Positions 44,901 through 57,209 of a stretch of 64,000 bases of DNA are shown here, piece by piece. Under the pieces are notes generated by a model. It saw nothing but the letters and a program-made list of their open reading frames with translations, was not told the origin of the DNA and made no database searches. The stretch is from Acanthaster planci (lineage: Eukaryota > Echinodermata > Asteroidea > Valvatida > Acanthasteridae), in NCBI RefSeq assembly GCF_001949145.1, contig NW_019091388.1, positions 738,343 through 802,342 of the forward strand, given 5' to 3'. Positions within the stretch are counted from its first letter, which is position 1, and each line of letters starts with the position of its first letter. A program made the position numbers and the translations under genes.

Positions 44901-45016
44901 CAAATTAATTAAATATGTTAAATTAACAAATCACATGCTTTATTTGAACATTAAATTTTAAGAAATCTGTATATGAATCTATAATAATAATAAAAAGTAT
45001 ACCACTTACGGGTCAT
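41957..45016 (-). CDS. SERF2: Small EDRK-rich factor (SERF) family protein, 69 aa
   Basis: Three coding exons on the minus strand: 45016-45010 (only 7 nt, ATGACCC), 42646-42523 and 42035-41957 (stop TAA). All have GT donors and AG acceptors and phases agree (210 nt). The product begins MTRGNQRELARAKNLKKQ, the family's invariant N-terminus, and continues through a lysine/glutamine-rich stretch to SRRQRDADVMRKKQQQAEEKK, matching the conserved RKQRDAEIMQQKQ segment. The 'MTR' start resembles SERF2 more than SERF1 ('MAR'), but an invertebrate single copy would be ancestral to both. SERF proteins are small, highly charged and disordered; MOAG-4/SERF proteins are known to promote amyloid formation, and nucleic-acid binding has been reported. 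The gene is tail to tail with SMN; their stop codons are ~1.75 kb apart. Confidence 0.93.
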
Positions 45017-47250
45017 TTTGATGTAGAGTGAGGACAATCTTCGTCACTTGTTTCAGCTTTGTTCAGCTGACGTTTCAGAATTAAAATATCTTTGACCCGC
45101 TCGCTGGTAACTGATGCCAATACAGGAGAAAGGTGCACTAAATTTTAAGGTAGCCCGACTGAGTGACTTCCCTCCGTGTCATTAGTCATCGGTTATAGCG
45201 CCCTCATCGCCTTGATGATTAATCACCCTCCTTTCCTTTGTACAAATTTAAATGCACGTTAGATTTTTCACATTATTTTGGTCGACTAATTAAAACTTGA
45301 AAAGAATTGCCGGTACCAATGCACATTCGAGTTCACCGTAGCGGCCAATTGCTAAGTTTGGCCAGCCGACTGTTGCAAATCAGCAGACATTTGTAAAATG
45401 CAAGCAAAGAGACGCTTTTGGTATATTTTATTGTTCATTGGAATTATTGTTGCTTCTTTGATGTTCAAACTAGGTACATGTCTCTTTGAATGTTCTGCCA
45501 CGTTTACCATGTAATTATTGACTGTCAGATTCAACTACCACAGCGAGCATATACACACCAGCATGGCAGCTTGAAACGAAAAATAGACGGTAGCCTAAAA
45601 CTTTGAGCAAAGCATGTGCAAGAAACTATACAAATGCCAGAAAATGATTGAAGCAAAGTGTTTGGCAGACAAGAAAACTTCCAGAGTTGGGCCACATTAT
45701 GTTCAAAAATAGACTCAACAGTGACAGAGATTGTTGAGAATAACCCATCTAAAACGCCCTGATGGGGGCACCAGCTTCCAGTGGTGTGGTTTTTCAAGCT
45801 TTTTTTTTTTTTAAGCCTTCTTCAATATCCATTCATCAAGGTTTTTTGTGGGGGGGGGGGGAAACGGGGGGGCACCGGGAATTTGTGGGGGACACGTCCC
45901 CCCCCCTCCCCGTCCCCGTGGCTACGCCACTGGTAGTGCAACTGATGGAAGGATACCGTACGCGATATAGGGCCGATGGGTACCCCCCCCCAATACGTCC
46001 AATCCCTATACGCACTCTAGACTATTGTTACCCAACACATCCTCCAGAAGTCTGTAAAGAGTTCCTGAGATTCCGACCAAACAATGACCAACACAAAGGC
46101 GGGGGGGTTCTCTCCGCCCCATATCTTGCATCATTATGGGTGGAAGTGACGCCTAAGCCCTATGAACTATTTTAGAGGAAAATACCAGTCTACTGAAGTC
46201 AAGAAAAGCTGCATACTTTTGAATTTTTATCATGCGAACCTGATTGCCGTAATTAAACAAAAACGAAGTTAACATTCGCAATCAAAATCATCAGTGGGGC
46301 GGATTCTCCATGCTTATGATGATTGAAAACTACTAAAACGGCCAACAAATGTTCTAAGTAAAACATAATTGTTAAGGAAATTGTGGTCCTGAAGGTGAAA
46401 TTTAAAGGCACGGATTTTTAAAATGCAAAAGCAACTTGCTGTTGTGTTGCTCAAATAATGAAGTGTTGATATGTGACGCTTTATACTCAGTGGTGTCAAA
46501 GCACTTAACATAAATTTTGATGTAAATGATATAATATTGCTAGTTTCGTGAAATTCCCGCTTTGTCTACACATTATTGGTCCTGTTCCCGCACAAAAATT
46601 GCTCAATATATTGGATCATAAAAGACAATTGTCCAAATCTTTCAATCCTTTTGGCATCTGAAATTGCAAATGTGCCTCTATTCATTGATGTAGGTTACAT
46701 ATCCATATTTGCTTTAGGTAGGAAAAAATCCGCGAAAGAAGGCAGAAGTTCTTGTCCTGCTGCTTTTTGTTGTTGTGGAATTCCCGTTTTGTCTACACAT
46801 TATTAGTCTTATTTCCGCGCAAAGATGGATCCATTGTTGGATCAGAACAGACCCGAAAATTGTCCAAATCTGGCAATCTTGGTGGCCTCTTAAAGGGCGA
46901 ATGTCCCTCTATCCATTGATGTAAGTTTCATATCCATATTTGTTTTAGTTAGGAAAATACCCGCAAAAGAAGGCAGAAGTTCTTAAAGTACCGCTTGCTA
47001 TTTTTATGTGGAATTTCCGCTTAACATCTACACATTATTGGTCATGTTCCCGCGAAAAGATGGCTCCATATATTGGATCATGAGACCTGAAAATGGTCTA
47101 AATCTGGCAATCCTGGTGGCATCTGGAAGGGCAAATGTCCCTCTTTATGCATTGATGAAAGCTTCATATTCCATACGGGAAACAAGAGAACATCATTAAA
47201 ACAACTGACGAAAAGGAGGAATATTAAGTCTACATCCGATTCCGCTGTCT
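45017..47250. other. Intergenic region between SERF and the Kelch gene
   Basis: It holds the SERF 5' end (minus strand, upstream of 45016), a G- and C-run-rich transposon-like patch near 45840-45930 (with GTGGCTACGCCACTGG, common at TE ends), and the tandem repeat at 46551-47175. The 137-aa frame at 45762-46175 runs through homopolymer tracts and is not credible as a gene. Confidence 0.5.
46551..47175 (+). repeat. ~230-bp tandem repeat, about 2.7 copies
   Basis: The unit start TTCCCGCTTTGTCTACACAT recurs at 46554, 46781 and (TTTCCGCTTAACATC) 47014, with periods of 227 and 233 bp. Conserved landmarks in all copies include GTCTACACATTATT-type starts and TTGATGTAGGTTACATATCC-type segments. The third copy is truncated. 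The array lies 0.5-1.1 kb upstream of the Kelch gene start. Confidence 0.85.
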
Positions 47251-47438
47251 ATCCGTTCGTAAGCGTGACGTCACTTCAGTTTAAACTACGTCCACTGCAC
47301 AGAGGGTTACATGCACTGATCGCCGTTGACATTGAACCATGGAATCGGAATTTAACGCGCACCTTCAATGATTGTCCAATGAGAGTCTGCAAATCGTGGC
47401 CCGTTTGCCTTTGTGACGAAGTCACTTACGAACCGGAT
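47251..47438 (+). mobile_element. 188-bp MITE carrying CRE and CCAAT motifs, copy A
   Basis: The terminal inverted repeats ATCCGTTCGTAAGCGTGAC and its inverse CACTTACGAACCGGAT enclose a ~190-bp element also found at 59139-59337. Inside are a perfect cAMP-response element TGACGTCA (47266-47273) and a CCAAT box in GATTGTCCAATGAGAG. The element lies ~255 bp upstream of the Kelch gene ATG, so it may be part of that promoter. Confidence 0.85.
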
Positions 47439-47552
47439 AGAGCTAGGACTTCTTTACGTGGAGACGCGCAGACAGTAGACCTAGCCGTAGCTTCGGAAGC
47501 CGAGACGGCAAAACGGTTGTGCTTGCGCAGAGCGCGCGACGTGCAAGGATAC

Positions 47553-47568
47553 GCACATGCGCATGTGC
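47553..47568. promoter_or_regulatory. 16-bp palindrome, NRF1-like, upstream of the Kelch gene
   Basis: GCACATGCGCATGTGC is a perfect 16-bp palindrome in a CpG-rich stretch (with CTTGCGCAGAGCGCGCGAC just upstream), 125 bp before the ATG. It contains TGCGCATGTGC, one base from the NRF1 consensus. No TATA box is seen nearby. Promoter function is inferred. Confidence 0.45.
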
Positions 47569-47692
47569 ATTGTCCTATGAGATGTTGTTTTGGCAACAGT
47601 CAACCAGCCCAAAGGGCAGATGATAGTCATCATCATCAATAACAGCACGGGCATCCAGATTCATAACAGTGCCATTTTTGTTATTTATTAAG

Positions 47693-50600
47693 ATGTTGCG
47701 GTGGAAGAATAGGAAAAAAAGCAGCCGGGTACCCGCTGGACAAAAGTTAACACAGACGACTCCTGTACCGCCTATTCGCACAGAAGATGAAGAACGCACA
47801 GATGCCGAGCGGGATGAAAGTCTATATAAAACAAAATCCGAGACCACGACACCGGTAGTTCCTAGGTCACCGAAAACGATTGGGGTTGTCTTGCCGGAGC
47901 TGCCAGGCAGACAGTCCAAGCTTAGTACACTGCTTGAGGTGTCTCATCCTAACGTCACGTTGCCTTCTTCGGACGCTCCTCACGCTGAGCACGTCCTCGG
48001 GGCAATGACAGCTCTGTGGCGACAGAAGCAGCTGAATGATGTAGTGCTGGCCATTGGGCCCCATCGGATAGGCACCCACAAGCTGGTTCTTGCCGCATGC
48101 AGCGGGTACTTCTCGGAGCTTTTCACTGGGGAGAATTTGGACAGCGAGGAGTTCGTCTACAAACTTCATGGCATCTCCTTCGACACGCTAAAGTTGCTCC
48201 TCGAGTCCATGTACACTGGAAATCTGCCAATTGATTCGTCAACACTAGAAGAGGTCCTCGCAGCTTCTGTTTACCTCAAGCTCTCCTTCGCCCTGAAGAT
48301 CTGCTGCGATTATATGATCGAGAACATGGAGACATTCAACTGCTTGAGGACTCTTGGACTGGCTACGGTGTTTGGATTGACCCGCGTGATGGAGGAGGCC
48401 TCCAAGATGGCAGCCAGGAACTTTGGTGAAATTACCGACGCTCAGGAATTCTTGGAGTTGCCGGAGAAACCTTTAATGACGCTCTTAGCTCGCGACGATT
48501 TGGTCGTGGATTCTGAACTGACCGTGTTCGCAGCAGTATTGCGGTGGATCGAATTAGACCGTGAGACAAGGTTGGGTCATGCTGCTGCCCTGCTGGAGAA
48601 CGTTCGTCTCCCGATGATCAAACCTGCGGACCTCGTGGATCACGTGGAGAGCACACACTTCTTGATGGAGCTACCGTCGTGCGAGGCATTGGTTCGGGAG
48701 GCACTCCATTACTACTGTCTGCCCCTGAGACAGAGCATTCTCCAGTCTAGCCGAACAACTCCCCGGTCAACGATGCGACTCACTACTGTGGTGGCGTTGG
48801 GTGGCCAACCAAGGAAAGCTAAGGATTCGGTTGGTGATGTACTGACGTATTATAACTCTGAAACAAAGAAGTGGAGGGTTCTGACGAAAATGATTCAACC
48901 CAGACATCATCATGCGGGTAAGACCTATTGCACTTAATGCATCTACCGAAGTTATCAAATTTAACACACTACTGGTATGCGTAACCGTTCTTAAAGGTAG
49001 AGGTTTAGGCTATGCGAATTCATGCTTCTGTTTTATAATTGTTAATTTTCTCGTTTAGAGGTACATACATGTACATTAGATTTCGCGTAAAAGGCATTGA
49101 CGACACACACGTTTGAGTTGACGTCATCCAATTAGGTATCAACCAATCCGTCATTCAGTCTTGCGCAACTTCTATTGACAACTTGAGACGTTTTAGCTCG
49201 AATCTGATTCCCATTTACGAATGATGTGCATTCAAAATAATTTATTCAAAATAGCTCATGATGTCCACCCCCAGTTGTGCCACAGAGGTCTGGGATTTAC
49301 GACTACATTAGAGCTAGTAGTTTAAGATGTAGTTGTATGTTGTTTTGAGTATGGCCTTGAGGCCCGAGACTCCCCATGCACTTAGGTGCGCCACTGCATC
49401 GTGGTGTATTTTTTCCGGATTAAGTTTGAGCGTATAATTATTGTTGATCGTTTTGACACCCACCCGGTTTCTGCTGTGCGATGTTAAATTGTACTGGCCT
49501 GACAGGTTGTCTGCAAGCTTCCTGAAATATTCAAAATGACCTCAAAACATTTCCACCGATCTAGATGGGAGATTCTCATGTACTGACCACAGACTTTTAC
49601 TAAAAGGTCAAGAAACTGTTTTCCTCAGTGAGCATGTGTGAAATAAAAACCCGATGACAACGTTCACTCTGCCTTAATATGCAAACAAACAATGAGCAAC
49701 TTAAACGAACGTCGAAACATCTTTCAATTTCGATGTTCAGATGCAGAAAATATTTTCTCCACTTGTGAATTCCGTTGACCAAATGAAAATATGACCATGC
49801 GTCGCACATTGCTTATGTGGCAGTGTAAATCGGCGACCAGCATTAAAAGTCATTACTACTGGAGCAAGTGCATGGGTCCGTGTACGTCTCTTTCATCAGT
49901 TTTGCGATTTGAAAACAAAAATCCAAAAATTGAAAAACGAGAAGAAGATTTGTTAACACTGGTTCCCTGTCGTATTGTACATGTGATAGGGCCTATATAA
50001 TAACCGTCTCCTTCGACATGGTACGACGTCACGTCTAAGATGATCCATCTGCATTTACATGTGTAGCACACACACAGCCAATATTTTTTCTGTAATTTGG
50101 GAGCTATAAAGACATTTTATAGATTACCAAGTAAAAATGGGACTGTTTTAATTCTTCAAAAAGTGTATTGATAGATAACCATGTTTACTGTTTTTTTTTT
50201 GCATTAAAAACAAATTAACAGAAGAGTTTTTCAAAGTTAAATTGATTGATTTTTTAATGGAAAACTAAAAACAGCTTGGATTCGTTTTTCATGTTTCATT
50301 TTCAATTCAAGAATGAATGAACCGAACTTTATGTAAACGGACCAAGATAGTATGCATGCATTGCATGCATTTTCGACCAGTAAGGTAACGTGTTTTGCCA
50401 AATGCACGCGCGCGTCAAGCTTAAGACGCGTGTAATACAGTGGCGCCACTGCAGTCACGACGTCTCCTAGGATCAGTATGTGCACGATTTTACCCTGGAA
50501 TACGCGTGACCTGTCTAAGGTCACTGCTTGTGAACAATACGTAAATATGTAAAATTAATGAATCATTAAATATAAATGTCGAGAAGGTGCCCTTTGGTAA

Positions 50601-53600
50601 TCTGTAAAACACCTGACTCTTAAGAACACTGTGCACAAGTGAATGGGCTTTGAGGAAGAATTTCACAGCCATGGGAGCTGCATGAATTAATGCTGACAGA
50701 ATTCGTGTATTAAAAAAAATGGCCAGAGGGAAAGCCACTTGAAATGCTGGGATTTATGAAAACGGAATCGGTTAAGGTGTAATAATTTATAAACATAGAA
50801 TCACAGTATGGGTCCCAAAGCATATAGATTAATTACTGGGGATCACAACAAAAGCCTAAATATTTGTCTGTAAATGTGTAGTCGTGTCTAAAAGATTATA
50901 CACTTGAGCAGAATACACTTTACTGCCATTTAAACCGCTTTTCTTTACAATAATCATTATTCTTTCCATTCCTATAATGAGCTCAACCATTCACTTTCAT
51001 TTTTTCCTCAAAGGTTTTTACGACCTTTTCACTTTGGACGGGACATGATGTGACTAAAATAGTGGTTAAAGTTTACTTACACCATGACTGTATATATAAA
51101 TTACAACATTGACAAAGAAAACCAGTCAGAATTTGTCAGTTTTGTTCAAAAATCAATGTCTGGGGAATTTCATTTCCCCACAATAACCCCAATCGCTTGC
51201 CACAACAATTACAATGTATATATAAATACGCCTTTCTTTAAAGGTGAACCGGTACTCTTGTGTATTACGCTTTCAGACGCTTTAGCACCCCCATCCCCAA
51301 TTTTTTTTGCTGCCCCAAAAACAAACAAATGCCAAAAAAGGCTCGGAAATATTGGATTCGTAATTCTGCATTTTTAAGAAGACGTCACGTACATTGTATG
51401 ACACGGCGATTAGGATATAATTTGATTTTTTGAACTGAAAACCGTAACCTATGCTAGTGTTTGTGTAGTTATCAATCGCGGTGATTTGATTAGAAAACTA
51501 GAATTATGATTTTTGTTTTACTTCTGTTTAAGTGACTCAGTCCTCACAAATAGCCGAACTAACTAAATAGTTTCAAGTATAAACTAAGCAAATAAAACAA
51601 ACCAAATATCTGAGAATTTGGAGACTCACTAAAATGCCCCCCCCCCCAAAAAAAACTCGATAGTTACAGTGTGCATAAATCCGTTGCTTACGAACGAGGG
51701 TCCCTATCTTTAAAACATCGTGTATACAACATGCCATTCCAAAGATTATAAATACATGTATATTTCAACGTAACTATTAGCAGGCAATTACGAAGTACAT
51801 TGTTTACATCTTTAGAATAACTGACAAAAGTCACTTACTACTATGAATTACTATTTGACTGACAATCGTCCATATATCTTCTCTGAACTTCACCAAAAAA
51901 AACGTACATATCAGACGTATTCGCTTTGGTACTCTACTTTGTTCAGGGAATACCTTGAAAAGAACGATTATTTTAATGTAATGTAANNNNNNNNNNNNNN
52001 NNNNNNNNNNNNNNNNNNNNNNNNNNNNNNNNNNNNNNNNNNNNNNNNNNNNNNNNNNNNNNNNNNNNNNNNNNNNNNNNNNNNNNNNNNNNNNNNNNNN
52101 NNNNNNNNNNNNNNNNNNNNNNNNNNNNNNNNNNNNNNNNNNNNNNNNNNNNNNNNNNNNNNNNNNNNNNNNNNNNNNNNNNNNNNNNNNNNNNNNNNNN
52201 NNNNNNNNNNNNNNNNNNNNNNNNNNNNNNNNNNNNNNNNNNNNNNNNNNNNNNNNNNNNNNNNNNNNNNNNNNNNNNNNNNNNNNNNNNNNNNNNNNNN
52301 NNNNNNNNNNNNNNNNNNNNNNNNNNNNNNNNNNNNNNNNNNNNNNNNNNNNNNNNNNNNNNNNNNNNNNNNNNNNNNNNNNNNNNNNNNNNNNNNNNNN
52401 NNNNNNNNNNNNNNNNNNNNNNNNNNNNNNNNNNNNNNNNNNNNNNNNNNNNNNNNNNNNNNNNNNNNNNNNNNNNNNNNNNNNNNNNNNNNNNNNNNNN
52501 NNNNNNNNNNNNNNNNNNNNNNNNNNNNNNNNNNNNNNNNNNNNNNNNNNNNNNNNNNNNNNNNNNNNNNNNNNNNNNNNNNNNNNNNNNNNNNNNNNNN
52601 NNNNNNNNNNNNNNNNNNNNNNNNNNNNNNNNNNNNNNNNNNNNNNNNNNNNNNNNNNNNNNNNNNNNNNNNNNNNNNNNNNNNNNNNNNNNNNNNNNNN
52701 NNNNNNNNNNNNNNNNNNNNNNNNNNNNNNNNNNNNNNNNNNNNNNNNNNNNNNNNNNNNNNNNNNNNNNNNNNNNNNNNNNNNNNNNNNNNNNNNNNNN
52801 NNNNNNNNNNNNNNNNNNNNNNNNNNNNNNNNNNNNNNNNNNNNNNNNNNNNNNNNNNNNNNNNNNNNNNNNNNNNNNNNNNNNNNNNNNNNNNNNNNNN
52901 NNNNNNNNNNNNNNNNNNNNNNNNNNNNNNNNNNNNNNNNNNNNNNCATATACAATTTGCTAACAACAGGAATTGAAAACATTCCTCTGCTCGAAAACCC
53001 ACCCCCTCCCAAAAAAATATGCAACAAACGCAGAGTGCTGGTCATACAGTCTACAATCAACCCACCCAGGACATTAACGGCTCCGATTCTTTATGCTTGT
53101 ACCGCCAAGCCCCACCAGTTACATGTACTTGGGAAACAGTGTCACTCAATGGGAACGCGCCAACACTTTTCTACACAAGTACACTATACACACAGAAAAG
53201 TCTCAGAATTAGGTTGTGTTCACTCAGTCAAAAAGGACAAGGAATTCTACATTATTCCTACTTTATATAAGTGTATGTGAGTCCACGAATAAATCAGGTA
53301 CTTACACACAAAAGTGGCAAAAAAGAGTACAAATCTGTGCTCTGTCTAAGCATGAAGACAAGCTACCATTGTACAACTGTCATCAAGTTACTGTACACGA
53401 ACACGCGGGTTCTGCGAGAGGGTCATTGATCTATGGAAAGTCGTCGATCTAAATGCTGCAAACCTTCACGTTGAGCGTTATTCAAGAAATTATAATCTGC
53501 GATTTGGCGGTGTACCTGAACTTCTTGACGAATCACCAGAGTACCCGTATGATAAACTTAAAACATATTCTCTCCGAGAGATGCGACCTGTCGCCAGGAA

Positions 53601-56600
53601 TTAAAAACACCCACAGGTCTGGACGTCGTCCAAGATCCCTAAGGACAAACCGCGCCACATACTGGCGAAATCCATTTACCGACCAGAACGCCTGGCTGTA
53701 CTACTCCAGTAAAGAGATCTTGGCTAAGCATGGTATATACCTCATCCAAGACCCACTTGCTACCACCAGAAGGATGTGATGTAGAAGGCTTACAAGGCTG
53801 ACAGGAAGCCAGTATTTCAGAATGGTGACATATCAGTCGTCAGAAATATTATCCCCCACTGCCCATTTCCAGTCCAACTAGCCCAGCCCAGCCTAGTCCA
53901 CCTAGGTCTGAGTTATCTACCTTCCAAGCTTGATTTGTCTAGGTTGGTCCAAGGTCTTAATTACCTGGACTTTATCTGTCAAACTCATTATTAAATCGTT
54001 TGGTGTAATATAAAGGTTGGTGTGTCCGCGGTTTGTACCCTAGGAATGGATTCTTAGACTGAGTGAATGCCTTCTGGCATTGTGATTGTAAATTGGTAGT
54101 ATCTTTTTCCATGGATATCTCATTCGGGGTTACTGGTTACCCACCCCTTCGGGTTCAGACACACCAGTCCTTTTACTTATCATCTATCGGAGCATCTTAG
54201 TTGTGGTAAACTCCCTAATTTCATTTATCTATATCTTAACCAAGTTTCAGTCAATCCAATAACAGAAAAATTATGATTTAAGGGATGGAGGAGAGTCTTA
54301 GGTTCATCAATGTGTTTGGTTCAGCTTCTAATATGTAAATGCTAAAGTGCTTAAGGTTTTGACCTTAAGTTTTGTTTTCCGTAGTTTGTTCTTTTGTTTA
54401 GTCTTGTAATTCTTTATCTTGTTTTTGATGGTTTAACAAACACTTTTGGGGGTATTAAGTTATCTGGTTTTTATGTTTAGCTTTAATCAAATCCTGTTTA
54501 TGTTAAATTTTAAATCCTAGTTTTATAACTACATCGCCCCAATTGAAATCTGCCCTGGCTGTTTGGATTTACCATGGGTAAATAAAAGAATAAAAACGAA
54601 TAATACTAAAAAATCATATAAAACGAACAGGTGATGCCGATAGAGCACGATCACATGATTTATCGGAAGAATTCACACGATTGAGCAGTCGTAGACATTT
54701 GTCACATAGACGTATCTTATAGAACGTGCATTATTGTGCATTATAGAGGTGATCTTATGGCATTAAGCTTAATAATAAAATTAAAAAAAAAACCGGAATC
54801 TATCACTTTTGGTTCACAGGAGGCATTCTGTGAATTTCACTCGGGGAAGGTTTTTGTGCAACTTGTCCTATTTACGGGAAGTTATCTCACATTTTCAAAA
54901 ACATGGCACAAACATACCCTCAAAACCGGTACAACGAAACTTATCATGATAAACGGGCATTTTCATGGTCAGGTGCTGATCAGGCGGGGGTAAAACGTCC
55001 TCCCCCCGCTCTGAGACAAAAAAGGCTTCAAACGGGGACAATATAACTAACGTAAGTGCACCAATACCATTGTTTAAACAATGTATGTTTTGTATGATGT
55101 GTCAGCATCGATTCTACTTGTCCACAAAAAGTAGATGAAAAAAAGGTTTCGGTCTACCTCCTGAAAACCTCCTGGATCCGCCCCTGATGCCTCTTGTAAG
55201 ACCCTGCATGACGGCAACAATTTTACTTTTACCCTTAATCCGTGTCCGCAATTTTCCGTCATTTGGCGGCATGGACTGTTGGTCCCATGCAAGGAAATTG
55301 TTCTCGTCATTATCCATAGCCTTTCATTCTAGTTATATCCACAAACTTCTGTTCAAACGAATTACGATTTCATTTTCAGCTGCCGTTCTTGGAGGGTTTC
55401 TGTACGTGATGGGGGGTAGGGAACTCGTCAACAACATGGATGACCCTTTGAAGTCAGCCTTTAGGTACGACCCTCGTACGGAATCTTGGATCCAGATTGC
55501 TGATATGAGGAACGCACGAGAAAGCTTTCAGATGGGCGTACTTGATGGAATGATATATGCCATCGGTAGGTTATGAACATCCTTCCAACACGTTACAACC
55601 ATCATAATGGTAGCAACACGACACAGTTGTCTTTGTTTTCAGCATCGTACCTCGTACCTTTATAATGATTATTTCAGAATGATAGTATTTACTCTCAAAA
55701 TACATGGAGCTGAGGAGCTGCAAAGTATGGGCTCTGTGTCTCCGATAAAAAAAAGCCACAATTATTTTGGCACATAATCAGCTAGGTCAAGGAACATTAT
55801 TGTTCACTCTATTGTCCGTCCAGGTGTATTAAAATTCTTACCTCAACTGAATATATTGAATGGTTAGTTTCGTTTCGGTTCAGTTTCGCTTCACCGTCCT
55901 CCTGACTGATATAAGGGACAGGAATCTTCTTCCTTTCCTCCTTAGAGAATTTTCGTCCAACTAAAGCAAAGATACGCAAAGATTATCGAAAGGTAAACAC
56001 TAAATGAATTTACAATCGAAAAGATACACAGCGGGAAATATTAAATGAAGATATGTCGTTGGTAGGCAATGAAAATTACTAAATTGTTATTATTGTTTTT
56101 ATACTTCTTCGCTTCTGAAGTGATAACCCATGTACGCTACCAGCCGAATACATGTCCATATTTTTGTTTCCTTTACGTTTTTCCCAGGAGGACGTCAAAG
56201 CAGTGAAATCTCATTGGCTGCTGTCGAGCGTTATAATCCAAGTACCGACCAATGGGAAGAGAGAGCACAACTTTGTGCTCCCAGACGGGGTGTTGCAGTT
56301 GCTGTGCGTGATGGGAAATTGTATGCGGTTGGTGGATCAGGTATTTACGTTCTCTCACAGTGACAAGTGCCAAATGACAGGAGCTGTTAATCACAAGAGT
56401 TGTCGGGAAGAGAGAAATATTAACCCAGTAACATTGATGACCAAGATGTCATGCCGAACTGCTTACAAAGCCAGCTTTGGGGACCAACTCTCATGCTAAA
56501 TTTTACAAAACACAGAAATTGCAGGCAATATTATGCTCTCAGTGTTCTGTGAGTACTATGGCTTTCTACTCTGCCATTTTTTGGATATCCTAGAGAAAAT

Positions 56601-57209
56601 GTGGACTAGAAAATGTATTCAGCGAGCTCTCTGGAAATTTTGAGAACCTATTCAAGCAGTACATTACAAGTGAGTTGCTGGACTTTCCAGTAAGCTTGCT
56701 TACATCGACTGTATTGCATCTGACAGACTTAACATGTTTCTCCTTCCCTGTAAAACCTGTTCACAAATGCAGGGAACAGGAAAGTTTCCAACAAAGTTGA
56801 ATGCTACTGCCCAGCCTCCGATACGTGGAAACAAAAGCGAGACCTCCAAACCCCTCGCTTCTTCGCTTCTCTGTCCTCCGTGGGTGACTACCTGTACCTT
56901 ACTGGAGGAGCCACAGTCAACCCCCCCGAAGGCGTCCGATGCGTACCGCAGATCGATCGGTATGAGCCCGGGACAGACACCTGGACGACCCTGCCAGCGG
57001 TCATGGGGCAACCGCGGGCTGAAGCCGCCAGCTGTTTAGTCGGCAACCGCATCTACATACTGGGAGGGTACTCTTGGGACAAGAAATGCTGGTTGGAGTC
57101 CGTCGAATGCTACGACGTGGAGGCGAGGGAGTGGTCGGAAATAGCAGACTATCCTCAAGCGTACACCGGCATGGCCTGCTGCTGCTTAACACTTCATAAA
57201 TTACCCTGA
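47693..57209 (+). CDS. BTB-BACK-Kelch (KLHL family) protein, 666 aa
   Basis: Four coding exons: 47693-48917, 55380-55565, 56188-56340 and 56773-57209 (stop TGA). All internal phases are 1 and agree (2001 nt). A charged N-terminus (~90 aa) is followed by BTB (~100-210, with LNDVVLAIG...HKLVLAACSGYF), BACK (~215-325) and six Kelch repeats (~360-660) with the double-glycine strands (YVMGG, YAIGG, YAVGG, YLTGG, YILGG) and paired Y/W residues (YNPSTDQW, YEPGTDTW). KLHL proteins are substrate adaptors of CUL3-RING ubiquitin ligases: BTB binds CUL3 and the propeller binds substrate. I cannot assign the KLHL number. The ATG at 47693 was chosen because the longer frame has only GTG upstream. Intron 1 is 6.5 kb with a gap and a LINE fragment. 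AATAAA at 57635-57640 may be its poly(A) signal. Confidence 0.93.
48918..53400. other. Kelch gene intron 1, 5' part
   Basis: No coding feature recognised. It contains a poly-C run near 51640, the 960-base gap and AT-rich sequence. Confidence 0.5.
51987..52946. other. Assembly gap (N)
   Basis: 960 unknown bases in the first intron of the Kelch gene. The long ORFs spanning it are artefacts of N translation. Confidence 1.
53428..53779 (+). pseudogene. Broken LINE ORF1 fragment
   Basis: The frame at 53428-53604 reads ...ERYSRNYNLRFGGVPELLDE, matching the LINE ORF1p signature (E-x-YSRRNNLR-x-x-GVPE). After a frameshift near 53585 the second frame, ending at 53779, carries IKNTHRSGRRP and later ILAKHGIYLIQDP, which fit the I-x-x-AHR-x-GR and GI-x-x-x-x-DL motifs of the C-terminal domain of L1-like ORF1p. 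A frameshift and missing start make it inactive. It lies in intron 1 of the Kelch gene; no ORF2 was recognised. Confidence 0.6.

Noticed and set aside
45762-46175. 137-aa plus-strand frame
   Set aside because: Depends on long G and C homopolymers and transposon-like sequence.
47669-47692. Upstream start of the Kelch protein at 47669
   Set aside because: That codon is GTG; the first ATG in frame is at 47693, followed by a typical charged N-terminus.
51831-53060. 409-aa and 344-aa frames on the minus strand
   Set aside because: They consist almost entirely of the N gap.
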